A stretch of DNA of 64,000 nt from the NCBI RefSeq assembly GCF_000284315.1, contig NC_017094.1, forward strand, positions 2,495,539 through 2,559,538, written 5' to 3'. Below are positions 15,954 through 25,852 of the stretch, in pieces. This stretch comes from Leptospirillum ferrooxidans C2-3. GTDB lineage: Bacteria > Nitrospirota > Leptospirillia > Leptospirillales > Leptospirillaceae. Both the position numbers and the translations under genes were made by a program. Positions within the stretch are counted from its first letter, which is position 1, and every line of letters begins with the position of its first letter. The notes under the pieces are model-generated. The model saw only the letters and a program-made list of their open reading frames with translations. It made no database searches and was not told where the DNA came from.

Positions 15954-16526
15954 ATGGAGAGTCTCCCAAAAACATTGATTCTGGGGATTGGAAACCTCCT
16001 GTGGGGAGACGAGGGGTTGGGCGTCCGGGCCGTCTGGGCCTTTCAGGAACAGTTTCATCTTCCCGAGGGAGTCACCATCATGGACGGAGGAACCCAGGGG
16101 CTTTCACTCACCCCGTTCATCCAGGAAACCGACCGTCTCCTGATCTTTGATGCCGTGGACTTTCAACAAGAGCCCGGATCCATTGTTGTGCGCCGAAATG
16201 AAGAGGTCCCGGCTTACCTTCACTCAGGCAAGATGAGCCTTCATCAAACCGGCTTCCAGGAGGTGCTGATCCTGTGCGACCTCCTTGGATCATCTCCGAG
16301 GGAAATGGCCCTGGTCGGAGTGCAGCCATTGGAGTGGGATGAATTCGGTGGATCACTCACCGCTCTGGTAGAAGGACAGATTCCCCTTATTCTGGAAAAA
16401 GGAGCGGAGATCCTCGCTGAATGGGGGCTCGTCCTGTCTCCCGGAAAGGAGATTCCCTTTGACAGGATCTCTCCCGACCCTATTCACATGACCATATCCG
16501 ACCGGAGAACATTCCCATGTGCCTAG
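15954..16526 (+). CDS. hyaD: Hydrogenase maturation endopeptidase HyaD
   Basis: This 190-residue protease removes the C-terminal tail of HyaB after nickel insertion. The motifs are LGIGNLLWGDEGLGVRAV, with the metal-binding acidic residue, DGGTQGL, and FDAVDF. ATG 15954 is taken as the start; GTG 15942 overlaps the hyaC stop and is an alternative. The 3' end overlaps the next gene by 10 bp. Confidence 0.93.
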   Translation: MESLPKTLILGIGNLLWGDEGLGVRAVWAFQEQFHLPEGVTIMDGGTQGLSLTPFIQETDRLLIFDAVDFQQEPGSIVVRRNEEVPAYLHSGKMSLHQTGFQEVLILCDLLGSSPREMALVGVQPLEWDEFGGSLTALVEGQIPLILEKGAEILAEWGLVLSPGKEIPFDRISPDPIHMTISDRRTFPCA

Positions 16527-16825
16527 GAGTGCCCATGAGGGTTCTTGAGTCCCACCCTTTCCTTTCGAAATGCGAGGGTCGTGGGGAAATCCGATCCATT
16601 CAGATGGCCCTGGTCGGAGCTCAGACGCCGGGAACATGGGTCATGGCCTTTCTGGGTCAGGCCCGCCAGGTTCTGACGGAGGATGAGGCAATGGAGATCA
16701 ATCTTGCCCTGGACGCCCTTGAGGCGGCATTTGCCGGGGAGACTGACTTTGAGCGCTTTTTTCCGGACATCCCTTCCCGCTCCTCCGGAGCGGCCAATGG
16801 ACTCACCGATGGAGAAAACCCATGA
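16517..16825 (+). CDS. hupF: HypC/HupF-family hydrogenase chaperone
   Basis: This 102-residue protein begins MCLGVPMRV, with the Cys2 needed by HypC-family chaperones for Fe(CN)2CO transfer. It is longer than the second HypC (22496-22726) and adjoins hyaD and hupH, so the specialised HupF role is likely. It overlaps genes on both sides. Confidence 0.85.
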   Translation: MCLGVPMRVLESHPFLSKCEGRGEIRSIQMALVGAQTPGTWVMAFLGQARQVLTEDEAMEINLALDALEAAFAGETDFERFFPDIPSRSSGAANGLTDGENP

Positions 16826-17628
16826 GCATGACCTCCTCTCCGGACATTCCGGAACACACACGCATCACCCCCAGACTTTACGAATCCATGGTCGCCATTC
16901 AAGATCTGCTGGCAAAAGCCATCGAACACCCCGATGAAAGCTATGGGTTATCCCTTGAATCCCTCACGCCGGAAGAATGCGGCCACCTTGTCGAACTCTT
17001 GGGAGAAGGAGAGATCTCCGGGAGGATTCTTTCGGACGATCCGGAAAAAAAAGGCAAGGCACTCCATGTCCGGGAATCAAACTATCCAGGTCTATGGCTT
17101 CTGGGAAACAGTCCGGAGGGGTCTTCGAACGGAGTGGTCCTTTCGGAAATTGAGGTGGGAAGATCTCCCCGGCTTCTCCGCACAAAACCGGTCGTGGCGC
17201 CCGGCCTCGTCCCGGACGAGCGTTATGAAGGCCCACTCAAGCACCTCTTTCCCCATCTCATGAATGCTCGTCCACTCCTGGGCGAGTTGGCATGGCATCT
17301 TGAAAACCATTCCCCCCGAAAGGGGGCCCATAAAATCTTTCTGAACAAGCTTCCCCTGTCTGAAGCAGATGCCGAATGGATCGACCGGCTCTTGAAAGAA
17401 GACCGGATCTCTCTGGTCTCCAGGGGGTACGGAGCCTGCCAGATCCATTCGACTGCTTTTCCGGGTCTATGGAGGGTCCTCTACAAAAATCCGGAAGGAA
17501 TCCTGCTTCTCGATGCCATTTGTGTGACGGACGTTCCGGATGAGGTTGCGGCGACAGGGGAGGACATGACCGATGGTCTTCTCCAATATGAGGAATTTCT
17601 CAAATGGATCGCATCGGACCTTTCTTGA
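16822..17628 (+). CDS. hupH: Hydrogenase expression/formation protein HupH/HyaF
   Basis: This 268-residue protein has the HupH architecture: two similar blocks. The first holds LGEGEISGRI, ESNYPGLWLL and the second LLKEDRISLVSRGYGACQIHSTAFPGLWRVLY. HupH and HyaF assist small-subunit maturation. It lies between hupF and hupK. Confidence 0.88.
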   Translation: MSMTSSPDIPEHTRITPRLYESMVAIQDLLAKAIEHPDESYGLSLESLTPEECGHLVELLGEGEISGRILSDDPEKKGKALHVRESNYPGLWLLGNSPEGSSNGVVLSEIEVGRSPRLLRTKPVVAPGLVPDERYEGPLKHLFPHLMNARPLLGELAWHLENHSPRKGAHKIFLNKLPLSEADAEWIDRLLKEDRISLVSRGYGACQIHSTAFPGLWRVLYKNPEGILLLDAICVTDVPDEVAATGEDMTDGLLQYEEFLKWIASDLS

Positions 17629-18785
17629 GACCGATCAAAACTCCAAAAGCTCCCCCCGGACTGATCGAGCTTTGTCTGGAGAGTGACCCGGGCGGGCCTT
17701 CGGGGAGGATCGGGATTGTTCCCAGGAACCTTTCCCATCTGAAACTTCTTGAGGGCATTGATGCCGGGAAGAGCCTCGCCCGGGTGGGATTTCTCTTCAC
17801 CCTTTGTCGCATGGCCCAGACCACCTTGGCCCGGGAAGCTTTATGCTGTGCCCAGTCACGGCCCATCCTTCCAAACGAGCGAAGAAAAGCCGAATGGATG
17901 GTCCTGAAAGAAAGTCTTCTCGAGTCGCTCAGAACCGTCCTGACTCTCCCCGGGACCTCTTTTTCTCCAAGCGGCTGGAACTTCGACGATTTTCGGGGGC
18001 TGGCCAACGGGGTACCCGACGAAAATCCCGACACACCCTTCTGGAGAGCTTTCCGGGAGATAAGCGAACGTTCTGTTTTCGGAGGTCCATCCTCCCGCTT
18101 CATGGAAATGGATTCGCCTGAACAATGGGACCAATGGGCGCAAAGTGGAAAAAAGGAAAAAAACACTCCGGTCTCCCTTCTGGCCCGGGAGCTTTTCAAA
18201 GAAAAACGAATGAAGAATGTTTTTTTTCCGGAAATGACAACACAGAGGATCATGGAGACCCGGGAGGTCATTATGGACAGTCTCCACAATGTTCACTTCC
18301 TGACCCACCCTCATCTTCGGGGAGTTTTTCATGAGACTGGACCCAAATCCAGAATGAGCTCCCATCCACTGGTCATCAGCCTGGATACAGAGCGTCCTCT
18401 TGCCGCCCGTCTCGCATCCCGGCTTCTTGAACTCGCCTCATGGGCAGCAGAAGGTCCCCGGATGGTCGGGAAAAGCCTTCTCTTCGGAATTGCCTCAGAA
18501 TCCACAGCCCCCGGGACCGGCCTGGCGTGGGCTGAAACAGCCCGTGGGGTTCTCGTCCACCTGGCGACTGTCCGCAACGGACAGACCGGGATCTACCGGA
18601 TCCTCGCCCCGACCGAATGGACCTTTCATCCGGAGGGAGGACCTTTTAAAAGATGGGTCAACAACTGGCATGGACTCTCCGGACCCTGCGAAGAATCGGG
18701 TGAAACGAATGAATTCTGGACAAGCCTCGATCAGGCGTTATGGATCTTCGACCCCTGCACCCCGGTCCGCTTGCCGGAGAGGTGA
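17604..18785 (+). CDS. hupK: HupK-like hydrogenase large-subunit paralogue
   Basis: This 393-residue protein aligns weakly with hydrogenase large subunits. RVGFLFTLCRMAQTT replaces the first RICGVC region and WIFDPCTPV replaces the DPCxxC end, leaving one cysteine of each pair. HupK proteins of this type assist large-subunit maturation, probably by holding cofactor precursors. It overlaps hupH by 25 bp. The start is ATG 17604. Confidence 0.82.
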   Translation: MDRIGPFLRPIKTPKAPPGLIELCLESDPGGPSGRIGIVPRNLSHLKLLEGIDAGKSLARVGFLFTLCRMAQTTLAREALCCAQSRPILPNERRKAEWMVLKESLLESLRTVLTLPGTSFSPSGWNFDDFRGLANGVPDENPDTPFWRAFREISERSVFGGPSSRFMEMDSPEQWDQWAQSGKKEKNTPVSLLARELFKEKRMKNVFFPEMTTQRIMETREVIMDSLHNVHFLTHPHLRGVFHETGPKSRMSSHPLVISLDTERPLAARLASRLLELASWAAEGPRMVGKSLLFGIASESTAPGTGLAWAETARGVLVHLATVRNGQTGIYRILAPTEWTFHPEGGPFKRWVNNWHGLSGPCEESGETNEFWTSLDQALWIFDPCTPVRLPER

Positions 18786-18803
18786 AGACGGGAGGACGGA
18801 AAA

Positions 18804-19145
18804 ATGCATGAACTATCACTTGCAACAAGCCTTCTAGAGCTATTGGAGGAGCGGGCCTTACTCGACGCCTTCAGCCGGGTTCAGAAGATCGTTCTGAAAG
18901 TGGGAGAACTGTCCGGGGTATCGATTCCGGCCCTCCGCCAGGGCTTTGAGTTTGCCACGAAAGGGACCCTCGCAGAAGGGGCGAAAATGGATATCATCGA
19001 ACCCCCCGGATCAGGCTGGTGCTTCACCTGCGAACGGACCGTTCCGCTCAGGGATCCCTTCCGAAGCTGTCCGTATTGCGGAAAAAGCGCTGTCACACCA
19101 ACCGGTGGAATGGAATTCATGGTCGTGGAACTTGTGGTCCTGTAA
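18804..19145 (+). CDS. hypA: Hydrogenase nickel incorporation protein HypA
   Basis: This 113-residue metallochaperone starts MHELSLA, with the His2-Glu3 nickel site, and has a zinc site built from CFTC and CPYC. It is normal in length. It delivers nickel to the hydrogenase large subunit together with HypB. Confidence 0.95.
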   Translation: MHELSLATSLLELLEERALLDAFSRVQKIVLKVGELSGVSIPALRQGFEFATKGTLAEGAKMDIIEPPGSGWCFTCERTVPLRDPFRSCPYCGKSAVTPTGGMEFMVVELVVL

Positions 19146-19224
19146 AAATGCGTTCACCGGGTGCATTCGCACCCATAGTACTGGCTGATCAGATCATGTG
19201 TTGCTGAAGACACAAGGGGGCTTT

Positions 19225-20037
19225 ATGTGTATCGATTGCGGCTGCACCTCATCCAATGAGAGCCATTCCCATGAACATGATGGCCATAGCCATGATCATC
19301 GAAATCACTCCACTTCTTCCAATCTCCACTCCACAACCCGTCGCATCAGCCTGGAACAGGACGTTCTCGCCGCCAACAACCGGCTGGCTGCTGAAAACCG
19401 GCGTTTCTTCCAGGAAAAAAGAATTCTGCCTCTAAATATTCTCTCGAGCCCCGGAACCGGAAAAACAACCCTCATAGAACAGACCGTTCTGGCACTCGAG
19501 AGACGGTCCCGGGCAGGAAGTCAGTCCTTCCCACTGGCCGTCATCGAGGGAGACCAAGCAACAAGCAGGGATAGCGACCGAATCAGACAGCTGGGAATTC
19601 CGGCAATCCAGATCAACACGGGAAAAGGGTGCCACCTCGACGCCCATCAGATCGGTCACGCCTCCCGGGATCTTCCTCTTTCTCCCGGGCTGGTTCTCTT
19701 CATCGAAAATATCGGCAATCTCGTCTGTCCCGCTCTTTTTGATCTGGGAGAGTCGGCCAGGGTTGTCCTTTTCTCCGTCACCGAAGGAGAGGACAAGCCC
19801 ATCAAGTATCCCCAGATGTTCCAGCTGGCCGATCTCGTCCTCATGACAAAGACCGACCTCCTTCCTCATCTCGACTTCGATCGGGAGATGGCGCTGAACT
19901 ACATCCGGGCGATCAATCCCGAGGCAACGATCCTCGAGGTGTCCGCCAAATCGGGAGCCGGTCTGGAGAAATGGATCGAATGGATCTTTTCTCTCGAAAA
20001 ACGGGTGTGCGATCCCGTTATGAGAACGGACGCATAG
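19225..20037 (+). CDS. hypB: Hydrogenase nickel incorporation GTPase HypB
   Basis: This 270-residue GTPase has an N-terminal MCIDCGC and a His-rich stretch (SHSHEHDGHSHDHRNH) for nickel storage, then the P-loop LSSPGTGKTTL, ENIGNLVCP and LMTKTDLLP. ATG 19225 follows AAGGGGG at 19214-19220 and is preferred over GTG 19198. Confidence 0.94.
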   Translation: MCIDCGCTSSNESHSHEHDGHSHDHRNHSTSSNLHSTTRRISLEQDVLAANNRLAAENRRFFQEKRILPLNILSSPGTGKTTLIEQTVLALERRSRAGSQSFPLAVIEGDQATSRDSDRIRQLGIPAIQINTGKGCHLDAHQIGHASRDLPLSPGLVLFIENIGNLVCPALFDLGESARVVLFSVTEGEDKPIKYPQMFQLADLVLMTKTDLLPHLDFDREMALNYIRAINPEATILEVSAKSGAGLEKWIEWIFSLEKRVCDPVMRTDA

Positions 20038-22523
20038 TGGACCCGACGGCCCTCCACCAAACTCCTCACAGGATAGGAGATCCATTTCTTCCGAAATCCG
20101 GACAGCCATTTTGCTCCTCCGAAAGGGTTCGTCTGGTTATTTCCGGACAGGTTCAGGGAGTGGGCTTTCGTCCATTTGTTTTTAGTCTTGCCAGCTCCCT
20201 CGGGCTGACAGGATTCATTTTAAATGATTCCCGTGGGGTGACGATCGAGGTTCAGGGCGATAGGAAAGCGCTTTCAGAGTTCTCGTTACAGCTTGAGCTC
20301 CAAAAACCGTCCGTTTCCCGCATTGACAGCCTCCGACGGGAAAATGTGGCAGCTTGCCCGGAAGAGTCGAGTTTTTTGATCCGGATCTCTCCGGCGTTTG
20401 ACGAAAACACTCGTGGGACCAGCTTTGATTCCCTTCTTCCGGATACTGCCACCTGCCCGGATTGCCTTACCGAACTGTTCGAACCGAAAAACCGCCGGTA
20501 TCAATATCCTCTAATTTCATGCACCAGATGCGGCCCCCGATTTTCAATCGCCATCAAACCCCCGTTCGATCGTGTCCGGACGACTCTCGAGAGATTTCCC
20601 CTCTGCATTCAATGCCAAAAAGAATTTGAAGACCCCGGAAACCGCCGTTTTCATGCCCAGACCATCGGATGCCCAATGTGCGGACCGAAAACACACTTTC
20701 TTGACGGAGAGGGAAATCCGGTTTCCGGTGGAGACCCGGTACAAAATGTCCTCCAGGCACTTCTGAAGGGAGAGGTGATCGCGATCAAGGGTATCGGGGG
20801 GTATCACCTGGCTGGGGATGCCAGGAACCGGGAGACCGTAACCCGAATCCGCAACCTGAAAAACCGCCCGAATAAACCGCTGGCTGTCATGACGGGAGAT
20901 CTATGGACAGCATCCATGCTTGCCCATATGGGGATCCTTGCCAAAAAAGCGCTTCTTTCCCCCGAGAGACCGATCGTCCTGCTTCCGATCAAAAAAAATG
21001 GCCCTCTTCCGTATGATCTGATCGCTCCGGATCTTGACCGAATAGGGGTTTTTCTCCCCTGCACTCCAATCCAGCACCTTCTCTTCGGAAAAGGGTCCTT
21101 TCACCTTCCGGACTCGAGGGAACCGCTGGCGCTGGTCATGACTAGCGCCAACGCCGAGGGAGAGCCGATCGCTCTCGCAGAAAAAGAGGTCCTGAAGATC
21201 TTCGCAGGCAAGATCGATGGATTTCTCATACATGACCGGATCATTCACCATCGTCAAGACGACAGCCTGATCTGCGCGGATGGAAACAACCGGATTCTTC
21301 TCAGACGAGCCCGGGGCTGGGTCCCACAAGCCTTCCCCGTCGGGAAGAAAAGATCTTCCTCCCCAAGAACAGACTCTCCAGAACCCTTCGTTCTCGCACT
21401 GGGAGGACAGATGAAAACCGCCCCATGCCAGATCAGGGAGGGAAAGGCTCTTGTTTTTCCCCATATGGGCGATCTGGACGGGGAGAGATCCAGAGAGGAA
21501 TACCGCTCTTCTGTCCGTACTTTCCTTCACGCACAAGGTGCGACTCCGACCGCCCTCGCCTGCGATCTCCATCCGGATTTTTACACGACCAGGATGGCTT
21601 TTGAATGGGGGCAGGAGTGGGGAGTTCCGGTGATCCCCGTCGGCCACCATCACGCACACATCGCATCGGTGATGGCCGATCGGGGTCTCAAAGGACCTGT
21701 TCTTGGAATAGCCCTGGACGGATTTGGAATGGGAGTCGATCAAACCCCCTGGGGAGGGGAGCTTCTTCGGGTTGACCAAACGGACGCCTTCCGTCTGGGT
21801 CACTTCAGGACCCTGTTCCTTCCGGGAGGAGACAGGGTTCCCCGCGAACCCTGGCGCATGGGGGTCTCCGCACTTTGCGCCCTTGGTCGGGGGGAAGATG
21901 CCGAAAAAATCTTCTCCCACCCCCAGGCGCATGATCTTGCAAATCACCTCAAAAGCGCCGGGCAGACCTTTTTCCCCAAGACATCGAGCGCCGGACGGCT
22001 CTTTGACGCGGCATACGCACTTCTTGGGGGAAAAGAGCAGCTGGACCATGAAGGACAAGGAGCCATGGAGCTTGAGGTATGGGCACGATCTTTCAGAGGC
22101 CAGAACCAGGAGACAGGGAACGGATATGTGATCAGTGAAGCGGACGGTCAGGGAATTCTTGACTTTCTTCCCCTCCTTGAAAAACTACGGATGGAGAGAA
22201 AAAAGGAAAAGGGCGCGGCACTCTTTCATGAGACACTCTCACTCGGAGTTCGGGACTTTGCGGTTTGGGGGAGAGAACGGACCGGAATACGTTCAATCGT
22301 CCTTTCCGGGGGGGTTTTCCAAAATACCCTTCTCTCCCGGCGGGTATCGGCTCTTTTGGGACAATCGGGATTTTCCGTTTACAGACCGCTCCGGGTTCCG
22401 ACAAATGACGGAGGTCTGTCTTTGGGGCAGGCGTGGGTCGCATTGAGCAGGATCCTGACAGATATCCGGATCAAAAAGATTGAAAGGAGAATCGAATGTG
22501 TCTTGCCATTCCGGCATGCGTAA
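20037..22523 (+). CDS. hypF: Carbamoyltransferase HypF
   Basis: This protein of about 828 residues makes the thiocyanate precursor of the active-site CN ligands with HypE. The domains in order are acylphosphatase (SGQVQGVGFRPFVFSL), zinc fingers (CPDC, CTRC, CIQC, CPMC), a YrdC-like domain (AIKGIGGYHLAGDA, LKNRPNKPLAVM) and a Kae1-like domain (VGHHHAHIASVMADR, ALDGFGMG, VLSGGVFQN). GTG 20037 shares one base with the hypB stop and is the best start; the frame is open a little upstream. It overlaps hypC by 28 bp. Confidence 0.93.
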   Translation: MDPTALHQTPHRIGDPFLPKSGQPFCSSERVRLVISGQVQGVGFRPFVFSLASSLGLTGFILNDSRGVTIEVQGDRKALSEFSLQLELQKPSVSRIDSLRRENVAACPEESSFLIRISPAFDENTRGTSFDSLLPDTATCPDCLTELFEPKNRRYQYPLISCTRCGPRFSIAIKPPFDRVRTTLERFPLCIQCQKEFEDPGNRRFHAQTIGCPMCGPKTHFLDGEGNPVSGGDPVQNVLQALLKGEVIAIKGIGGYHLAGDARNRETVTRIRNLKNRPNKPLAVMTGDLWTASMLAHMGILAKKALLSPERPIVLLPIKKNGPLPYDLIAPDLDRIGVFLPCTPIQHLLFGKGSFHLPDSREPLALVMTSANAEGEPIALAEKEVLKIFAGKIDGFLIHDRIIHHRQDDSLICADGNNRILLRRARGWVPQAFPVGKKRSSSPRTDSPEPFVLALGGQMKTAPCQIREGKALVFPHMGDLDGERSREEYRSSVRTFLHAQGATPTALACDLHPDFYTTRMAFEWGQEWGVPVIPVGHHHAHIASVMADRGLKGPVLGIALDGFGMGVDQTPWGGELLRVDQTDAFRLGHFRTLFLPGGDRVPREPWRMGVSALCALGRGEDAEKIFSHPQAHDLANHLKSAGQTFFPKTSSAGRLFDAAYALLGGKEQLDHEGQGAMELEVWARSFRGQNQETGNGYVISEADGQGILDFLPLLEKLRMERKKEKGAALFHETLSLGVRDFAVWGRERTGIRSIVLSGGVFQNTLLSRRVSALLGQSGFSVYRPLRVPTNDGGLSLGQAWVALSRILTDIRIKKIERRIECVLPFRHA

Positions 22524-22726
22524 CGGAAAAACTGGACGAGTCCCGGGTCCGGGTGAGTCTTGGAGGGATCGAGCAGGAGGTTTCGACCATTCTTCTTGAT
22601 TCGGTGGATATCGGGGATTATCTCATTGTTCATGTGGGATTTGCCCTGGGCAAAATCGACAGCGGAGAAGCTCTTGAAACGCTGGAATTGATGAAGGATT
22701 GGCCAGAAACCGGAACGGCTTCATGA
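22496..22726 (+). CDS. hypC: Hydrogenase assembly chaperone HypC
   Basis: This 76-residue chaperone begins MCLAIPACV and contains DIGDYLIVHVGFAL. With HypD it carries the Fe(CN)2CO unit. It is the standard HypC of the hyp operon, in contrast to the longer HupF at 16517-16825. Confidence 0.94.
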   Translation: MCLAIPACVTEKLDESRVRVSLGGIEQEVSTILLDSVDIGDYLIVHVGFALGKIDSGEALETLELMKDWPETGTAS

Positions 22727-23865
22727 AGGCCTCCCTCCGGTTCATTGAAGAGTTTCGGGATCCTCCGACAGGGCTCTCCCTTATCGCACACCTGAAGAAA
22801 GCCGTGACCCGTCCGATACGGCTGATGGAATTCTGCGGTGGACACACCCATGCCTTCTATCGTTTTGGTCTTCTGGATCTTCTGCCCGAAAAGATCCGCA
22901 TGATCCACGGACCTGGCTGCCCGGTTTGCATTCTTCCCATGGGACGCATCGATGCCGCCATTGACCTCGCCCTTCGACCGGAAGTGATCCTCGTCACTTA
23001 CGGAGATGTCCTCCGTGTCCCGGGATCGGCCGGCATGACGCTCATGAAGGCCAGATCCCGGGGGGCCGATGTCCGGATCATCTATTCGGCCGTTGAAGCT
23101 CTCGCTCTGGCCCGGAAATACCCGGAAAGAAAAGTCGTCTTTTTTGCCATCGGCTTTGAAACGACGACTCCTCCAACAGCCGCAGTGCTCATTGAAGCGC
23201 GACAATCCGGTCTTGGAAACTTTTTCGTGTTCGCCAATCATGTCATGACGCCTCCGGCCATGCGGGCCATCTTGTCGAACCAGAAATCAGGAGCCGAGCT
23301 CGACGGCATTATCGGACCATCCCACGTCAGCACCGTCATCGGGTCAGATGCATATTCTTTTGTCGCCGACGAATTCCACATCCCTGTCGTTATCGCCGGA
23401 TTCGAACCGCTGGATATTCTTCTCGCATTAAAAATGCTTGCAAATCAGATTTCCGGCCATCAGGCCATTGTGGAAAACGAATACCGCCGGGCGGTCACTC
23501 CCAAGGGAAATCCACTGGCCCAGAAGCTGGTCGGGGAGGTCTTTCAGACGGCTTCCTCTTTCGAATGGCGGGGACTTGGCATCCTTGGCGAGAGTTCTCT
23601 GGAAATACGCCCGGAATATTCAGCCCACGATGCGCTTTGCCAATTTGATATCACCATCACTGCGATCTCCGATCCGAAAGCCTGTGAGTGCGGAGAGATC
23701 CTCAAAGGGCTGAAACGCCCTCGGGACTGCCGGATCTTTGGAACTCTCTGCACCCCGGACACACCTGTCGGTTCATGCATGGTCAGCGCCGAAGGAGCCT
23801 GCGCCGCGGCCTATCACTATGGATCCGGGACTGTTGCCAAAAATGCCGGGGAGATCCTCCATTGA
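22723..23865 (+). CDS. hypD: Fe(CN)2CO assembly scaffold HypD
   Basis: This 380-residue protein has the HypD cysteine motifs: LMEFCGGHTHAF, IHGPGCPVCILP, and a C-terminal group with CECGE, CTPDTPVGSCMVSAEGACAAAY for the 4Fe-4S cluster. GFETTTPPTA is also present. ATG 22723 overlaps the hypC stop. Confidence 0.95.
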   Translation: MKASLRFIEEFRDPPTGLSLIAHLKKAVTRPIRLMEFCGGHTHAFYRFGLLDLLPEKIRMIHGPGCPVCILPMGRIDAAIDLALRPEVILVTYGDVLRVPGSAGMTLMKARSRGADVRIIYSAVEALALARKYPERKVVFFAIGFETTTPPTAAVLIEARQSGLGNFFVFANHVMTPPAMRAILSNQKSGAELDGIIGPSHVSTVIGSDAYSFVADEFHIPVVIAGFEPLDILLALKMLANQISGHQAIVENEYRRAVTPKGNPLAQKLVGEVFQTASSFEWRGLGILGESSLEIRPEYSAHDALCQFDITITAISDPKACECGEILKGLKRPRDCRIFGTLCTPDTPVGSCMVSAEGACAAAYHYGSGTVAKNAGEILH

Positions 23866-24932
23866 GCGCCTCTTCCGGAAGGCGCCACCACGGAGCTCCT
23901 ATCGACCGGGAAAAGGGGCTCATCGAGATGGTTCACGGAAGCGGAGGAAGAGCCTCGGCGCAGCTTGTCGACGAGATTTTCCTTCCGGCCTTCGACAATC
24001 AGTGGCTCAGGCCGCTTGGAGATCAGGCCAGGATTTTGTTGGAGGGCGGGCCCTGGACCATGACGACCGACTCCTATGTCATTACTCCCTATTTCTTCCC
24101 GGGAGGAGATATTGGATCTCTTGCGGTTCACGGGACGGTCAACGATCTCTCCATGGGAGGAGCCGTTCCGTTGTACCTGACCGCGGCCTTCATTCTTGAG
24201 GAAGGCTTTCCGATAAAGGACCTCGCCACCATCACAAACAGCATGGCCCTTGCCGCAAAGGAGGCAGGTGTCGCACTCGTGACCGGCGACACCAAGGTTG
24301 TCGAGAAAGGAAAAGGCGGAGATGGCATCTACATCAATACCTCAGGAATCGGCCGAATCCCGGAAGGAGTTTATCTGGACCCCTCGAAGATCCGACCGGG
24401 AGACACGATTCTGCTCTCGGGATCCATCGGTGATCACGGCAGCGCTGTTCTCGCCGCCAGAGAAAATTGGGGGCTCTCCACATCGCTTCTTTCGGATTCA
24501 GCATCACTCCATGGCCTGGTGGCCTGCATGCTCGAATCCGCTCCCGGACTTGTCTGTCTGAGGGATCCGACGAGGGGAGGTGTTGCCACTTCTCTCAATG
24601 AATGGGCCCAGACGGCCGGAGTCGACCTTTTGATCGACGAAGAACGACTCCCTGTCCGAGAGGAGGTTCGGGGAATCTGCGAGCTCCTGGGGCTCGATCC
24701 CCTGTATCTCGCAAACGAAGGGAAACTTCTGGCGGTATGCAGGAAACAGGATGCCGACAGGCTTCTTTTGACCATGAAGAATCATCCATTGGGCCGGAAC
24801 TCGGTTATTTTGGGTCATGTCACGGGAGAAGCCCCAAACGGTCGGAGCGGTCAGGTTCGTATGACCACTCCCATGGGAGGCACCCGGATGGTGGACTGGC
24901 TGCGGGGAGATCCCCTTCCACGGATCTGCTGA
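23862..24932 (+). CDS. hypE: Hydrogenase expression/formation protein HypE
   Basis: This 356-residue AIR-synthase-like enzyme dehydrates the C-terminal thiocarboxamide. It has MVHGSGGRASAQLVDEIF, MTTDSYVITPYFFPGGDIG and NDLSMGGA, and ends in PRIC, the required C-terminal cysteine. No upstream ATG fits; TTG 23862 overlaps the hypD stop and has GGGGAG before it. Confidence 0.92.
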   Translation: MSASSGRRHHGAPIDREKGLIEMVHGSGGRASAQLVDEIFLPAFDNQWLRPLGDQARILLEGGPWTMTTDSYVITPYFFPGGDIGSLAVHGTVNDLSMGGAVPLYLTAAFILEEGFPIKDLATITNSMALAAKEAGVALVTGDTKVVEKGKGGDGIYINTSGIGRIPEGVYLDPSKIRPGDTILLSGSIGDHGSAVLAARENWGLSTSLLSDSASLHGLVACMLESAPGLVCLRDPTRGGVATSLNEWAQTAGVDLLIDEERLPVREEVRGICELLGLDPLYLANEGKLLAVCRKQDADRLLLTMKNHPLGRNSVILGHVTGEAPNGRSGQVRMTTPMGGTRMVDWLRGDPLPRIC

Positions 24933-24945
24933 GAAAGGAATTCCG

Positions 24946-25779
24946 ATGTCACTTGAAACAGGGTTGTTATCTTCGTCAGGAACAATTCACCAGGGCTCCA
25001 TCGTCCTCATCATGATGGCTCTGATCATGGGTTTCCGACATGGTCTGGATCCTGACCATCTCACAGCGATCGATGCCATCTTGCGCTTTCAGGCGAGCCG
25101 CAAACACCGGCTTGTCCGGTGGGCAGGCCTGTACTTCTCCCTGGGACACGGGATTGTCGTCATGGGGATCGGCCTTACTGTCCCGGCTCTCTCCCTCCAC
25201 TGGAAAACCCCGACAGGACTGATTCTTTTCGGAGGACTGTTTTCCGCAACTTTTCTTCTGGGTATGGCCGGGATGAACACCATGGCACTGGTCCGTTCGG
25301 ATTCGTCAAAGCCTTTCGTCCCGGCAGGTCTCCGATCGCGATTTCTTCTCCGATACGTTCCTCTCGAACGTCCGCTGTTCATTCTTCTTTTGGGAATGAT
25401 GTTCGCCGTCTCATTCGATACGATCTCCCAGACTCTGGTTTTCTCCTGGGCCGCCTCCGGGTTGGGGGGAATAAGGGAAACCCTTTTGGTCGGGCTGGCC
25501 TTTATCATCGGTATGGTCTTGTCCGATGGAACAAACGGATTGTGGATCGCCCGTCTGATTTCCCGGGCGGACCGGCAAGGCGTCCGTATTTCCCGGACAA
25601 TGGGATGGACCGTTGTCTCCTTAAGCCTTTTCGTCGGTCTTTATATTCTGTCTTCAACCCTTTTCCCGTCGCTCCCGCTCGGAACTCCCATCCTTGATAC
25701 CGGAATCGGACTCGGGGTCATCCTCTGCCTTTCCCTGTCTTATATGGTCGTTGATATGAGAATCCCGCCTGGTCAATAA
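24946..25779 (+). CDS. NiCoT-family nickel/cobalt permease
   Basis: This 277-residue membrane protein has about seven hydrophobic segments and the family signature GFRHGLDPDHLTAID around residue 29. LGHGIVVMGIG and SFDTISQTLVF are also conserved. Adjacent hypE suggests nickel import for the hydrogenase; the cbi genes downstream leave cobalt as an alternative. Confidence 0.92.
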   Translation: MSLETGLLSSSGTIHQGSIVLIMMALIMGFRHGLDPDHLTAIDAILRFQASRKHRLVRWAGLYFSLGHGIVVMGIGLTVPALSLHWKTPTGLILFGGLFSATFLLGMAGMNTMALVRSDSSKPFVPAGLRSRFLLRYVPLERPLFILLLGMMFAVSFDTISQTLVFSWAASGLGGIRETLLVGLAFIIGMVLSDGTNGLWIARLISRADRQGVRISRTMGWTVVSLSLFVGLYILSSTLFPSLPLGTPILDTGIGLGVILCLSLSYMVVDMRIPPGQ

Positions 25780-25852
25780 TCAACAGGAATTTCCCGAAAA
25801 CATGGACGATTTTGAATAGCCACCCCGGATTTCTGAAGAATGGGTCCTAAAA